Assembly: GCA_910579505.1 (NCBI GenBank)
Contig: CAJTTZ010000002.1
Span: 62,001 to 126,000, forward strand
Length of the DNA stretch: 64,000 nt
Direction of reading: 5' to 3'
DNA from: an uncultured Lachnospiraceae bacterium
GTDB lineage: Bacteria; Bacillota; Clostridia; Lachnospirales; Lachnospiraceae
A model generated the notes under the pieces. That model did no database searches, was not told the origin of the DNA, and saw nothing but the letters and a program-made list of their open reading frames with translations. The position numbers were made by a program, and so were the translations under genes. The first letter of the stretch is position 1; each line of letters opens with the position of its first letter. Below are positions 45,679 through 56,727 of the stretch, piece by piece.

Positions 45679-46227
45679 TCACATCCGCATCATGGCAAGC
45701 ACCATCTGCGCCTCCTCAACCAAGTTGGTTCCACTATCCATGCTGCATTTCTGCAGATAACGGTGCGCCTCCTTCTCTGTCATATGGTTGCGGTTCATCA
45801 AAAGCGCCTTTGCCTCCTTGATCAGGCTTTCCTCCTGTGCACTGCGCTCTCTTGGGCGCTGCCTTTCCCGCCTCCTTCGCCGCTCAATCGCCTGACCCAT
45901 CATATCTATCGTATTGATCAGGTCGTGTACCTTAAGAGGCATGGCAAGACTCATAATATCACGAAGATCGCACTCCTGCAACACGTTCGCGGAAGCAAGC
46001 AGCAGCATCTCAAAGCCTTTCGGGAGGCAGGCGTGCAGTTCATGGTACATCATATCGGACATCCTGTAGCTGCAGATCACAAGCCCGCCGTTCAAATCGT
46101 CCATTCTGCTAAGCGCCTGGGACCCTGTCGTGCACACGCTGTCTACCCGAAACCCGTTCTTCACAAGCAGATTTCGGATGCCTTTGGCGTCCTCGGGCTT
46201 TGGCAGAACCACTATGATGTTAAACAC
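45679..46227 (-). CDS. ANTAR-domain RNA-binding response regulator
   Basis: About 182 residues from a GTG with GGGGGTGAG upstream (an ATG at 46257 is possible). The N-terminal part resembles a degenerate receiver (IIVVLPKPEDAKGIRNLLVKNG) without a clear phospho-acceptor Asp. The C-terminal 60 residues are an ANTAR domain (EESLIKEAKALLMNRNHMTEKEAHRYLQKCS). ANTAR proteins bind paired hairpins and stop termination, often for nitrogen genes. It lies 72 bases after glnA, so nitrogen control is likely (inference). Confidence 0.85.
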   Translation of the reverse strand: MFNIIVVLPKPEDAKGIRNLLVKNGFRVDSVCTTGSQALSRMDDLNGGLVICSYRMSDMMYHELHACLPKGFEMLLLASANVLQECDLRDIMSLAMPLKVHDLINTIDMMGQAIERRRRRERQRPRERSAQEESLIKEAKALLMNRNHMTEKEAHRYLQKCSMDSGTNLVEEAQMVLAMMRM

Positions 46228-46299
46228 ACGCTCACCCCCTTCCCACATATGAAGCACATGTTATTTTATTCCGACTGCCCCACAGCCCATTAACAGGTT

Positions 46300-47634
46300 T
46301 TAAAACCGATTCAGATACTCATTGATTTCCCAATCCGTAATCTGGCTTCGGTAACGGTTCCACTCCTCCTTTTTAAGCGCAATATATTTCTCAAATACAT
46401 GGTCACCCAGCGTCTTTCTCATAAACGCATCCTTTTCCATACAGGATATCGCTTCCGCCAATGTCCCCGGCAATTCTTCAAGTTTCCGCTCTCTCCGCTC
46501 CTGCTCACTCATACGGAAAATGTTACAGTCCACGCTCTCCGGCACAGACAGCTGCCTCCTAATCCCGTCAAGTCCCGCCCGCAAAACTGCCGCCAGAGCC
46601 AGATACGGATTTGCCGTAGGATCAGGGCTGCGAAGTTCCATCCGCACCGCATCTCCCGCTGCCGCCGGAATCCGTATGAGCGGGCTTCGGTTCGTAGCGC
46701 TCCATGTGATGTAGACAGGCGCCTCAAAGCCCGGCACAAGCCTTTTGTAGGAATTGACAATCGGATTCATGACAGCCGTCATACCCCTCATATGTTCCAT
46801 CACGCCGCCAAGAAAAGCGTATGCGTCATGGCTCAGCCCATGCGCCCCCTCTTCATCCGCAAAAACATTTTTCCCGTCCTTCAAAAGTGACATGTTGATG
46901 TGCATGCCGGAGCCATTTACGCCATATTTCGGTTTCGGCATAAAACTGGCATGAAGTCCGTGCCTCTTTGCAATGGTTCTGACTGCCAGTTTAAAAGTCA
47001 TAATATTGTCCGCTGTCGTCAGCGCGTCGTCATATTGGAAACTGATCTCATGCTGTGCCGGCGCCACATCATGGTGGGACGCCTCCACCACAAACCCCAT
47101 ATCTTCCAACGTAAGCACCATATCACGCCTTGCATTCTCCCCCAAGTCAACCGGACCGACGTCAAAATAGCCTGCCTTTTCATGGGTAAGCGTGGTAGGC
47201 ATGCCATTTTCATCCAAATGGAACAGGAAAAATTCGCACTCCGCTCCCACCCGGAAGGTAAATCCCATCTCTTCCGCCTCCTGAACAGCCCGCTTTAACA
47301 CGAAGCGAGGATCTCCCTCAAACGGCGTTCTGTCAGGACGGTACACATCACAGATCAGACGCGCCACCTTTCCCTGCTGGGGTCTCCACGGGAAAATTTC
47401 CAGTGTGCCAAAATCCGGATGCAGATACATATCCGACTCCTCCACACCGGCAAATCCCTCAATGGAAGAACCGTCAAACATACAGTCGTTATCAAGCGCT
47501 TTTTCAAGCTGCCCCGCCGTGATCGCCAAATTCTTCAAATTTCCGAAAATGTCAGTGAACTGAAGCCTGATAAACTCCACATCCTCCTCCTCGACCAGTT
47601 TTATAATATCTTCCCTGCTATAGTTTTTTCTCAT
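46300..47634 (-). CDS. glnA: Glutamine synthetase, type I
   Basis: A 444-residue enzyme with FDGSSIEGFAGVEESDMYL, AECEFFLFHLDE, the ATP-binding KPKYGVNGSGMHINMSL and the NRSPLIRIP segment. The length matches the Firmicutes GSI-alpha form (about 440-445), which lacks adenylylation control. It makes glutamine from glutamate and ammonia, and glutamine also feeds the amidotransferases and the proposed glutamine kinase in this window. An ANTAR regulator is encoded just downstream. Confidence 0.96.
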   Translation of the reverse strand: MRKNYSREDIIKLVEEEDVEFIRLQFTDIFGNLKNLAITAGQLEKALDNDCMFDGSSIEGFAGVEESDMYLHPDFGTLEIFPWRPQQGKVARLICDVYRPDRTPFEGDPRFVLKRAVQEAEEMGFTFRVGAECEFFLFHLDENGMPTTLTHEKAGYFDVGPVDLGENARRDMVLTLEDMGFVVEASHHDVAPAQHEISFQYDDALTTADNIMTFKLAVRTIAKRHGLHASFMPKPKYGVNGSGMHINMSLLKDGKNVFADEEGAHGLSHDAYAFLGGVMEHMRGMTAVMNPIVNSYKRLVPGFEAPVYITWSATNRSPLIRIPAAAGDAVRMELRSPDPTANPYLALAAVLRAGLDGIRRQLSVPESVDCNIFRMSEQERRERKLEELPGTLAEAISCMEKDAFMRKTLGDHVFEKYIALKKEEWNRYRSQITDWEINEYLNRF

Positions 47635-47678
47635 GCGGTACCGCCTTTCCTTCTCTTTCTAACTCTGCTTATGCGCGA

Positions 47679-47715
47679 AACAAGGGCGCTCTATCCCTGT
47701 GAGAACGCCCTTGTT
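47679..47715 (-). promoter_or_regulatory. Hairpin in the glnA leader
   Basis: A strong inverted repeat AACAAGGGCG/CGCCCTTGTT, extended by four inner pairs to a 9-base loop, between the promoter and the glnA start. A short U-run (TTTCG) follows, so it could be a weak attenuator. Because an ANTAR protein is encoded next door, antitermination here is possible but the typical twin hexaloops are not obvious. Confidence 0.5.
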
Positions 47716-47722
47716 CGGTACA

Positions 47723-47752
47723 ATCATATCAGTTTTTTATTTCTTTTGTCAA
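47723..47752 (-). promoter_or_regulatory. SigA promoter of glnA
   Basis: TTGACA (47752-47747), 18 bases, then TATGAT (47728-47723) on the minus strand. The region 47753-47937 between it and the CRISPR trailer shows no gene. Confidence 0.8.
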
Positions 47753-47937
47753 GCTACATCACTCTTTTGTCAGGTTCGCGCCGTTTTGTAAGCACTATTA
47801 CAGTTGCCCGAGATGAAGTTTAGCTTTTAGCGCCTCCAAATCGTGATCTTGACAAAGGCTCTTCCTCTCCGCCATCACTACCATAATATATAATACCCGG
47901 GCATACTACTTTACCTTCCAAAGGCAGCCAAATTTGT

Positions 47938-47967
47938 ATTGAAACTCCATTGTGTTCCTACATCTGC
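47938..47967 (-). repeat. Decayed terminal CRISPR repeat
   Basis: A 30-base stretch that matches the array repeat at about 22 positions, separated by a 35-base spacer-length gap from the first good repeat. It marks the leader-distal (old) end of the array, where repeats normally decay. Confidence 0.75.
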
Positions 47968-48002
47968 TCAGAAAGCATTGCCTAAACCGTGTGCCAACAT
48001 TA

Positions 48003-51000
48003 TTTTAAATTCCACTCTGTTTCTATATCTACTCTTGTCAGCTATTTTTTTGATACCCTCAACCGTCCTTTAAATTCCACTCTGTTTCTATATCTACCAT
48101 TTACCCCGGTGATCGAGGAATAGGTAGGCGATACTTTAAATTCCACTCTGTTTCTATATCTACAGGATCAAGAGATTACATTCCAAGTACGGAAATGACT
48201 TTAAATTCCACTCTGTTTCTATATCTACTCCACCTCCTGCGGTGCACATGCTCCACAGTCTTTACCTTTAAATTCCACTCTGTTTCTATATCTACCATCG
48301 TCCGTTCCTCCTTTTGACAGCGGAATTATACTTTAAATTCCACTCTGTTTCTATATCTACTTTACAAATAGGTTTAGCGTCGAGTTTGTTAGAAACCTTT
48401 AAATTCCACTCTGTTTCTATATCTACTTTTTCGCCGTGTCTTTTGCCTTGTCAGTATCAAACTTTAAATTCCACTCTGTTTCTATATCTACACGACAGGC
48501 TCCCCAGTTCATTGATCGTTTCCCTGAACCTTTAAATTCCACTCTGTTTCTATATCTACGAACTGCCTGACGGTTTCCTGCTGCTGTGCAAATTGCTTTA
48601 AATTCCACTCTGTTTCTATATCTACAAAATCCCCCCTATATTGTATTATTCATTTGAGTCCTTTAAATTCCACTCTGTTTCTATATCTACCAGACCAGAT
48701 TCGATCACCTTGTCATCCATCCACTTCTTTAAATTCCACTCTGTTTCTATATCTACGAGGTGACATGAAACAGCGCGAGACATATATCAACTTTAAATTC
48801 CACTCTGTTTCTATATCTACGTTTACGTTATATTTTAAGAGTAAAGAAGAGTTGAACTTTAAATTCCACTCTGTTTCTATATCTACAAGATAGAACAGAT
48901 GAGATATCTTTTAGAGACGAACTTTAAATTCCACTCTGTTTCTATATCTACTAATCCTGCGGACTCACGAGGTAGGAGACATTCGATCTTTAAATTCCAC
49001 TCTGTTTCTATATCTACGCGGATAGACCTCTGGCATGGTTAGCTTTTCCTGCGCTTTAAATTCCACTCTGTTTCTATATCTACTAACGCGCGCTTTTTAT
49101 CGAGATCTGGGGGTGAGACTTTAAATTCCACTCTGTTTCTATATCTACCCGTATATCTCATAAAATCCTTCTGGCATATCAATGCTTTAAATTCCACTCT
49201 GTTTCTATATCTACTCCCGTACTTGCAGCATTTTTTACCCTGCTCATACTCTTTAAATTCCACTCTGTTTCTATATCTACTTGCAGATATGTCCGAGCAG
49301 GAATTTAGTGAAAAGTCTTTAAATTCCACTCTGTTTCTATATCTACTATTGCACGAAAGTCTTGATGCTGTCCTTGTCAAACCTTTAAATTCCACTCTGT
49401 TTCTATATCTACGGTAGGGCGCTCCCTGTTGATCCTTTTGCGTTACTGCCTTTAAATTCCACTCTGTTTCTATATCTACCCAAAGACAGTGCTTGACCGC
49501 GACCAGTACGGACATCTTTAAATTCCACTCTGTTTCTATATCTACGTAGCCGTGGTTACGACATCATCCCGCCATGTGGACTTTAAATTCCACTCTGTTT
49601 CTATATCTACAAGGATCGCCGTTGAGCGTACAGCCTTCTTTTTTCCTTTAAATTCCACTCTGTTTCTATATCTACAGTCAACGGCAGGAATGACATAATC
49701 GTGTATGCCTACTTTAAATTCCACTCTGTTTCTATATCTACGGGGCTACAAGGTGTTGATGATGGACAACGACAAACCTTTAAATTCCACTCTGTTTCTA
49801 TATCTACAAAATCCCCCCTATATTGTATTATTCATTTGAGTCCTTTAAATTCCACTCTGTTTCTATATCTACCAGACCAGATTCGATCACCTTGTCATCC
49901 ATCCACTTCTTTAAATTCCACTCTGTTTCTATATCTACTGTTTCAAGGTCAAGCAACTGCTCATAGCGGTCTTGCTTTAAATTCCACTCTGTTTCTATAT
50001 CTACCTCGATTGATTCTTTCAACAGGCGCATGTACTGACCTTTAAATTCCACTCTGTTTCTATATCTACGATTTCGCAAGCGAAATTGAAACAGGCGAGG
50101 AACACCTTTAAATTCCACTCTGTTTCTATATCTACCATCAGGGACGGTAAAAGGGCTGTCCGCGTGGAAGTACTTTAAATTCCACTCTGTTTCTATATCT
50201 ACAGCAGCCGCCCGAACGCCGTTGAGGGAAAGCCTAGTTCTTTAAATTCCACTCTGTTTCTATATCTACTTGTATTCATTCGCACTCAAACCGCCAAACT
50301 TTCGACTTTAAATTCCACTCTGTTTCTATATCTACTCCGGTCGGTATCCTAACTTAACGATACATCGTTGTGCTTTAAATTCCACTCTGTTTCTATATCT
50401 ACTTGCCACCATCCTCCCTTTTTCCTATACTGTATGTACCTTTAAATTCCACTCTGTTTCTATATCTACACTGTCGCCCCTTTTCTTGTTATCACTACAA
50501 AAATATCTTTAAATTCCACTCTGTTTCTATATCTACTATCAAAACGTAATTACGGTTTATTAAAATGAATGAGCTTTAAATTCCACTCTGTTTCTATATC
50601 TACCCGATCCGCGTGACAGGACAGGTCATTGATGAGAAGGCTTTAAATTCCACTCTGTTTCTATATCTACCAGTTGACCTTATCAACCGCAGGAAAGCGA
50701 TCAAGCTTTAAATTCCACTCTGTTTCTATATCTACCAATCAATTTCTTTCCAGATCCGCAACAGGTCATTACTTTAAATTCCACTCTGTTTCTATATCTA
50801 CCCTGCGTGGATACGTGGGGGCACTTTCCCCGAAATCTTTAAATTCCACTCTGTTTCTATATCTACTATTAAAGCAGTGAAGGCAGAGGAGCATCTGCCG
50901 GCTTTAAATTCCACTCTGTTTCTATATCTACCACGCGCGGCGACAACGTCCGTCTTTACGCGCTCAACCTTTAAATTCCACTCTGTTTCTATATCTACCG

Positions 51001-52119
51001 CCACGTCCGGGTCCGACGGGAAAATATTATTTGACTTTAAATTCCACTCTGTTTCTATATCTACCCATTGTGTACCAGAGTTGTACACTGCTGCATTAGT
51101 CTTTAAATTCCACTCTGTTTCTATATCTACCAGGGAAGGTGAAAATCTTGGAACATATGAAAATGCTTTAAATTCCACTCTGTTTCTATATCTACGATTA
51201 ATAATATCAAGAATTTTGCCGTAAAGGCACTCTTTAAATTCCACTCTGTTTCTATATCTACGTTTACAGACGAAGAGGCGGAACAGGCCGTATCTACTTT
51301 AAATTCCACTCTGTTTCTATATCTACTAAAAACGAAAGATATTATAAATTTTGCCCGAATTGCTTTAAATTCCACTCTGTTTCTATATCTACGATAATGC
51401 TGATCCCCCTGACTGCCCTGTTCCGGCACTTTAAATTCCACTCTGTTTCTATATCTACTCTTCCTCCGGCTGCTCTTCCGCTGCGTCTTCTTCCTTTAAA
51501 TTCCACTCTGTTTCTATATCTACGCCCCTTGCCGTATCTTCCATATCGTCCGATAAATACCTTTAAATTCCACTCTGTTTCTATATCTACACAGAATTTC
51601 TCAGCAATCTGCTGATACATAAGAAGTCTTTAAATTCCACTCTGTTTCTATATCTACCGGAGCCGCCGGCATATAAGGAAGCATCGGAACGGACTTTAAA
51701 TTCCACTCTGTTTCTATATCTACAAAGAACGGGAACCGATTGAGTGCACCGTCGAATTTACTTTAAATTCCACTCTGTTTCTATATCTACAAAAAGACGC
51801 TGCCGCCGTGCAACGCCTTTTCGTCTTTAAATTCCACTCTGTTTCTATATCTACAAGGTTGCGGAGGGAATGACTATCACGATTGACATTGCTTTAAATT
51901 CCACTCTGTTTCTATATCTACCCAGAACTTCCCGACAGTATCGACATTTCCGACACAGCTTTAAATTCCACTCTGTTTCTATATCTACGTACTTGTGCGG
52001 GGCTAGCAAGGAGCGGAGAAATCCTTTAAATTCCACTCTGTTTCTATATCTACGGTTGCGGCATTTTCACGCATTACGCACTCAAGTAACTTTAAATTCC
52101 ACTCTGTTTCTATATCTAC
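48003..52119 (-). CRISPR. CRISPR array, 63 repeats of 30 bases, type I-B
   Basis: I count 63 near-identical 30-base repeats. On the minus strand each begins GTAGATATAG and ends GGAATTTAAAG, with 34-38-base spacers. The AATTTAAAG end resembles type I-B repeats ending in ATTGAAAC or ATTTAAAT, so the array is read on the minus strand, like the cas genes. The repeat at 48003 has one terminal base changed and is followed by a decayed repeat. Two neighbouring spacers (48626-48660 and 48691-48726) occur again at 49808-49842 and 49873-49908. Confidence 0.98.
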
Positions 52120-52305
52120 CCGCCCACTATACATTCCCATTAATGCGCCACTATTTCCCCCCTTTTTGTCTACCTCCCCTCACACAACCATTTTCTATTA
52201 GTTAAATGTACCATAATAATACCACCGACACCCAAAGAATCCAACCCAATCCCTCCCTTGTCTACCCCCTGCTGTTTTCACGCTATTACCGATCGACAAT
52301 AATCA
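52120..52305 (-). promoter_or_regulatory. CRISPR leader
   Basis: A 186-base non-coding stretch between the newest repeat and cas2, G-rich on the minus strand. By position it should hold the array promoter and the sites for Cas1-Cas2 integration. No clear promoter match was picked out. Confidence 0.7.
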
Positions 52306-52584
52306 CTATAAGAAGAAACTGGTCTTATCATCTTCTTTCCCCCAGAACTCCTTATCCAGCCACTTTTCCTGGCGGCTCTTAAAAATAATGACAGAATCCA
52401 TTTCTTTATTGATATGCGGTTTCAATTCCTGCTGCAGTTTTACGAGCTGCACTTTGGATATCTCTCCTTCAAACACTGAATTCTGTATATGAGTCAGATA
52501 TTTTTTGCAGATCTTAAACACATGGGACCAGCGTCTTTGTCCGTTATTGTCCTGACTGATATCATATACCAATACCACATACAT
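52306..52584 (-). CDS. cas2: Cas2
   Basis: A 92-residue ferredoxin-like protein with YVVLVYDIS at the start (the conserved Asp of the first strand), then NSVFEGEIS and DSVIIFKS. It pairs with Cas1 for spacer integration. The gene lies 3 bases after cas1 and next to the leader. Confidence 0.97.
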   Translation of the reverse strand: MYVVLVYDISQDNNGQRRWSHVFKICKKYLTHIQNSVFEGEISKVQLVKLQQELKPHINKEMDSVIIFKSRQEKWLDKEFWGKEDDKTSFFL

Positions 52585-52587
52585 ATT

Positions 52588-53580
52588 TTACCACCATATT
52601 TTAAACCCTTCATATTCTTTTTCGCCAATTAAATGTTTCGTCAACTTATACGCCTCCAGACGCATCAGATATTGATAGCTGACCTGCCGTCCAAGCTCCT
52701 TATGCATAATCGTTTTCTTTAACCGATCCTCCAACTCCTTTGCGATCAGCCCGGAAGCTGCTTTGGTAAGATGCAGAAAATTCAACTCTTTTGTAAAGCT
52801 ATCTTCCGTAATCTGTCTGCGATTCAGCAGGGAAAAAATCAATCTGTCGCCAATGAGTGGTTTAAACACTTCTGCAATATCCAGACAAAGAGAAAATCTC
52901 CTGACTCCCGGTTCATGTAAATAGCTGACTGTCGGATTTAGCTGTGTATGGTAAATTTCCGTCAGAACCTTCGCATAAATCATGGAATTAACAAAAGAAA
53001 TCAAGGAATTTATCATATTATCCGGCGGATGCATCACTCTCTTTTCAAAGCGGATCTCCTGATCCACAACCACATTCCATGCCGCATAATAATGTTTCCT
53101 GATGTTTCCCTCTATTCCCATCAGCTCCTGTATGGAGTCTGTATCTGGTATTTTCCTCCGCAGATCATCCACTTCTGCCATATACGCAGAGACATCCTTG
53201 CCCCGCCCGTTATAATATCGGAGATTTCTGTATATGTTATCTGCTGCCGCCTCGATAAATTTTCTGGCAATGACAATTCTCTTATCGTAATCAGAGTAGT
53301 GTTCTACCTGTTTTACCAGTAACTGCCCGGCCAACAGTTTCTCTTTCGGATAAAAACTTCCTGTGTAAAAATTGTAGTAATTAAAAAAGTGAATCGGTAT
53401 GCCGTACTGTGATATATAACTGATAAAAGAAGTATTAAAGGTCATTTCCGACATCACGTAAATATCGTCAATCCGCTCTATCGGAATATCCCTCTTGTCT
53501 CCCTCATATGGCGTAAATTGCAAGGTATTGTCCTTCCTTCTCAAATCGCCGTTATTATAAACATAAAAGCTCTGTCCCAT
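52588..53580 (-). CDS. cas1: Cas1
   Basis: A 330-residue type I-B Cas1. The N-terminal beta domain begins MGQSFYVYNNGDLRRKDNT and has IPIERIDDIYV; the C-terminal helical domain has GIEGNIRKHYY with the catalytic Glu, FLHEPGVRRFSLCLDIAEVFKPL with catalytic His and Asp region, and INSLISFVNSMIYA. It is the integrase for new spacers. GGGGAGAG precedes the ATG. Confidence 0.97.
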   Translation of the reverse strand: MGQSFYVYNNGDLRRKDNTLQFTPYEGDKRDIPIERIDDIYVMSEMTFNTSFISYISQYGIPIHFFNYYNFYTGSFYPKEKLLAGQLLVKQVEHYSDYDKRIVIARKFIEAAADNIYRNLRYYNGRGKDVSAYMAEVDDLRRKIPDTDSIQELMGIEGNIRKHYYAAWNVVVDQEIRFEKRVMHPPDNMINSLISFVNSMIYAKVLTEIYHTQLNPTVSYLHEPGVRRFSLCLDIAEVFKPLIGDRLIFSLLNRRQITEDSFTKELNFLHLTKAASGLIAKELEDRLKKTIMHKELGRQVSYQYLMRLEAYKLTKHLIGEKEYEGFKIWW

Positions 53581-53625
53581 AACTCTCCCCTAATAGTATA
53601 GTTTGTGGTTTTCAATATAAATTCG

Positions 53626-54120
53626 TCAAATAAAGCACAGGTCATGATATGCACATTTAGCGCATATTTTCTTTTGGGTAAACTCCGGCGGCAGCACTTG
53701 TTCCTTCATGGCATTAATGTCACACATAATCCGTTCGATCTGTTCTTCATCTTCCTGAGACAATTCTACCAGAAGGTTTTTCTTTAAAAGGGGGTAATCA
53801 ATTTTAGCCTTTAACCCATCCACGCCCCTTTGCTTCAAATAATATAAATAATATTTCACCTGCCAGATACCAGCCTCTTCTATTGCCCTGCTTTTCTTCA
53901 CCTCATGGAGTTCTTTGTGCTCTTTGATAAAATCAATATTGATCACATTGTCAATGTTAATGTGCTTGTCCCCTCTCTGATAACTGTTCTCATCCAATAA
54001 TTTACCCAGCATGACATTTTCATTCTCCGCCTCCATACTGATTTCATGGATGAAATACCACAATTTTCTCGAACACACAAAATAGTAATAAACCATAACT
54101 CCCGTGATTCGCTCTTCCAT
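53626..54120 (-). CDS. cas4: Cas4 exonuclease
   Basis: A 164-residue RecB-like protein. The first iron-sulfur Cys is in VCSRKLWYF, the nuclease core has LGKLLDENSY and IDFIKEHKELHEVKKSR, and the last three Cys are in ICAKCAYHDLC. It trims prespacers and helps select PAMs. The start at 54120 has GGGTGAG upstream; a GTG at 54132 is less likely. Confidence 0.95.
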   Translation of the reverse strand: MEERITGVMVYYYFVCSRKLWYFIHEISMEAENENVMLGKLLDENSYQRGDKHINIDNVINIDFIKEHKELHEVKKSRAIEEAGIWQVKYYLYYLKQRGVDGLKAKIDYPLLKKNLLVELSQEDEEQIERIMCDINAMKEQVLPPEFTQKKICAKCAYHDLCFI

Positions 54121-54137
54121 CTTCACGCTCACCCTTT

Positions 54138-56540
54138 CTATACAAAAATAGGGTCCTCAACTTTTACAAACTTTTTTGCCCGAAACCCAACCCTGTCATC
54201 ATAATCGCAGTCTATAACCGCTATCTTTTCATAGGTTCCAATCTGCACGGGACGACAGTTCCTTGCCGATAACCCATTACGGACAGCCTTCTCATACTCT
54301 GCAGCAATATAATTCTGTATAGGAACCGTGTATTGCATGATCCGATTACGCTCTTTTATCTTCTCAAGCATAGCGGTGTGGGAAGAGCGGATTTTCTTTG
54401 CCCCGGCCTCAATTTCCTGCTGATATAATGCATACACAGGAAACGGAATGACATCCTTTGTAAAAATGTCTTCCCTTATCCTGATTTCACTGCGATCCCG
54501 CTCATACAACACGATATCCTTTAACTTCTCCATCTGTTTCCTGTATTTTTGCATATAATTTGTATTTGAAAGCCTCTCCGTCGTAAAATATTTCTCCACC
54601 ATCTCTATTTTACGTCCTTCCGACAGCGTTCCACCGCTTACCCCTTTCAATGTTTCTTCCAGCGCCATCTTGGACAATTCAAAGATATCTCTGTCAATAA
54701 AGCCTGCATTTGCCCCTCTTTGCTCTCTTCCCGGCACATATGGCTGTTCTAAATATTTATCCTCTATCTCGGTATAGACAAAACAATTGTAATCTTCGAC
54801 TGCCTTTTTCCCCTTTCGATTCACCCTTCCCATTCTCTGCAATAAAGACGGGATATCCTGCAATTCGGTGAACAGATAATCAAAATCAATATCCAGACTC
54901 GCCTCCACAAGAGATGTGCTGATCCAGATCACCGTCTCCTCATGTTCGATATCGCCACATTCGCAAATGGCATTTTCTTTTCCAGCCCTGTCCCGCTGTA
55001 TAAATTTTGAATGGAGCAAATGTATCCTGTCCCCGTTTTCCTCCCCAATCTGTTCGCAAAGTGCCCCGTACATCCACTGTGCCTTCTGGATGGTATTACA
55101 GATAACAAGTATTTTCCCGGAAGGCGTCCTTATCTTAGCGGCATTATCTCCTCCTGCTTTTCCTGCCGGATCTTTCTCCAAGAGACATTCCCGAAACTTT
55201 TCCGCTATTGTTTCCGCCTTCATCATTGCCGGCGTCATTTTCACCTTATGCCGCACCTGCTCCCTATCGCAAAATACGCCGTATGCAAATTTTTCGACTT
55301 CTTTTTCTATCAGCTCTTTGATAAAAGGCGCCAGCGTGGCCGTTGTAATGGCGATCCTGCCGCCCAGTTCCCGGATCATTTTCAGCCCGAAAACCAAATC
55401 CGCCAGCAAATCTGCCCCATACATCTGAATCTCGTCGATCACGATTTTTGAATAGGACAGTGTGGCAAGCTTCAGCTCATAGGTCTGGTATTGGAAAATA
55501 AAATCAAAAAGCTGGTCTACCGTCGATATGGTGAGCGGCATGGCAAGCTGTCTGCTCCGATTGTGATAGGCAATTACATCCATCTCGTGACATTGTGCGC
55601 CCTCCATACTCCCTTTTTTCTGTGCTTCCTCCTGCCTCTCTAGCAGTCTGGAAACTGCGTCCGAATGTAAAAGGCCAAGCTGTTTTCCTACCCCGCCGCT
55701 GCTCTCATCATCAATGATTTCTCTTCTGATTCGGTCATACATTTTGTTAATCGCCGTCCTCACAGGCAGAAAGATAAATCCCTTATGATCCCCGATCCAT
55801 AACAAAGCCGCCTCTGTCTTCCCCATACCGGTCTGTCCCACGACCATAATGTTCTCGTCCTGTCTTTCGAGACAGAATTTTTGCATCTCATTGTAAGAAA
55901 AACCTCTTTCCTCAAAAAAACGCTCTGTCTTGTACATCAGAAAATCATTTTTATATTCGATTTCCGTCTCACCGCTTGCCGCGTAATCGCATTTATGTAA
56001 AAGACCCTTTACCAGAATCATTTTCCCTTTTAACTCTGGCTGCATGATACAGTTTTTTATTCCTTTGATTGCTTTCCTGCCCGGATGCACGGCGCACTCC
56101 CACTGTGACAGCAGCTCCTGCGCCAGGCTGCGCTTCTCCGTATCCTCCAGCAGATAAAATACATCCCCATAATCGTGGTGAAATCCCACGGCAAACAATA
56201 AAATGTAATACTCCGGCAAAGCGCTCTTTGGCATCAAATACATGGACAGCACGTTGTGCGGGATTTCCCGATCTGCATCAAACTTAAGTTCACTGGATTC
56301 CAGCCGTTCCTGCATCCTTGGATTCGCTTTCCCTAAATCGTGGTATTCACACGCCTTGCACAACAGTTCGTAAATATCCCGACTGATATACCCCAGCTCA
56401 AAAAGCGTCTTCGCGCGTTCTAACAGGGCCCGATTGTGTTCCTCTATCGTAATGCCGCCGCTTTTCGCCATCTGTTTGACCATCTTTTCAGATTCCTGCG
56501 CAAACATACCTTTTTCTGTGTTTATTCCCGTATATTCCAT
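54138..56540 (-). CDS. cas3: Cas3 HD nuclease-helicase
   Basis: An 800-residue fusion. The N-terminal HD domain has EYHDLGKANPRMQ (His67-Asp68) and HHDYGDV. The helicase domain has Walker A GQTGMGKTE (235-243), DEIQ in VIDEIQMYGADLL, TATL and the motif VI-like LLQRMGRVNRKGK. It is recruited by Cascade to unwind and degrade target DNA. It starts after a 187-base gap from cas5 that contains a GGGCACG/CGTGCCC hairpin (56626-56653). Confidence 0.96.
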   Translation of the reverse strand: MEYTGINTEKGMFAQESEKMVKQMAKSGGITIEEHNRALLERAKTLFELGYISRDIYELLCKACEYHDLGKANPRMQERLESSELKFDADREIPHNVLSMYLMPKSALPEYYILLFAVGFHHDYGDVFYLLEDTEKRSLAQELLSQWECAVHPGRKAIKGIKNCIMQPELKGKMILVKGLLHKCDYAASGETEIEYKNDFLMYKTERFFEERGFSYNEMQKFCLERQDENIMVVGQTGMGKTEAALLWIGDHKGFIFLPVRTAINKMYDRIRREIIDDESSGGVGKQLGLLHSDAVSRLLERQEEAQKKGSMEGAQCHEMDVIAYHNRSRQLAMPLTISTVDQLFDFIFQYQTYELKLATLSYSKIVIDEIQMYGADLLADLVFGLKMIRELGGRIAITTATLAPFIKELIEKEVEKFAYGVFCDREQVRHKVKMTPAMMKAETIAEKFRECLLEKDPAGKAGGDNAAKIRTPSGKILVICNTIQKAQWMYGALCEQIGEENGDRIHLLHSKFIQRDRAGKENAICECGDIEHEETVIWISTSLVEASLDIDFDYLFTELQDIPSLLQRMGRVNRKGKKAVEDYNCFVYTEIEDKYLEQPYVPGREQRGANAGFIDRDIFELSKMALEETLKGVSGGTLSEGRKIEMVEKYFTTERLSNTNYMQKYRKQMEKLKDIVLYERDRSEIRIREDIFTKDVIPFPVYALYQQEIEAGAKKIRSSHTAMLEKIKERNRIMQYTVPIQNYIAAEYEKAVRNGLSARNCRPVQIGTYEKIAVIDCDYDDRVGFRAKKFVKVEDPIFV

Positions 56541-56727
56541 ATTTCTTCCTCATCCCATGTACTTGCCAACATACTACGCTAACATCAAACTTCCCTCTGC
56601 GTTTCTTCAAATACCTATAATGAAGGGCACGATTCTTCATATAACCGTGCCCGCTTTTCATTGATAAGGTTAGGGTGTCAAAAAATGGCGACAATATAAA
56701 GTATCATCGCTGCCGCACAACATTTCT

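Noticed and set aside
48003..52119. Many short reading frames with repeated VDIETEWNLK or FKFHSVSIST segments
   Set aside because: They are translations of the CRISPR repeat and spacers, without ribosome binding sites.
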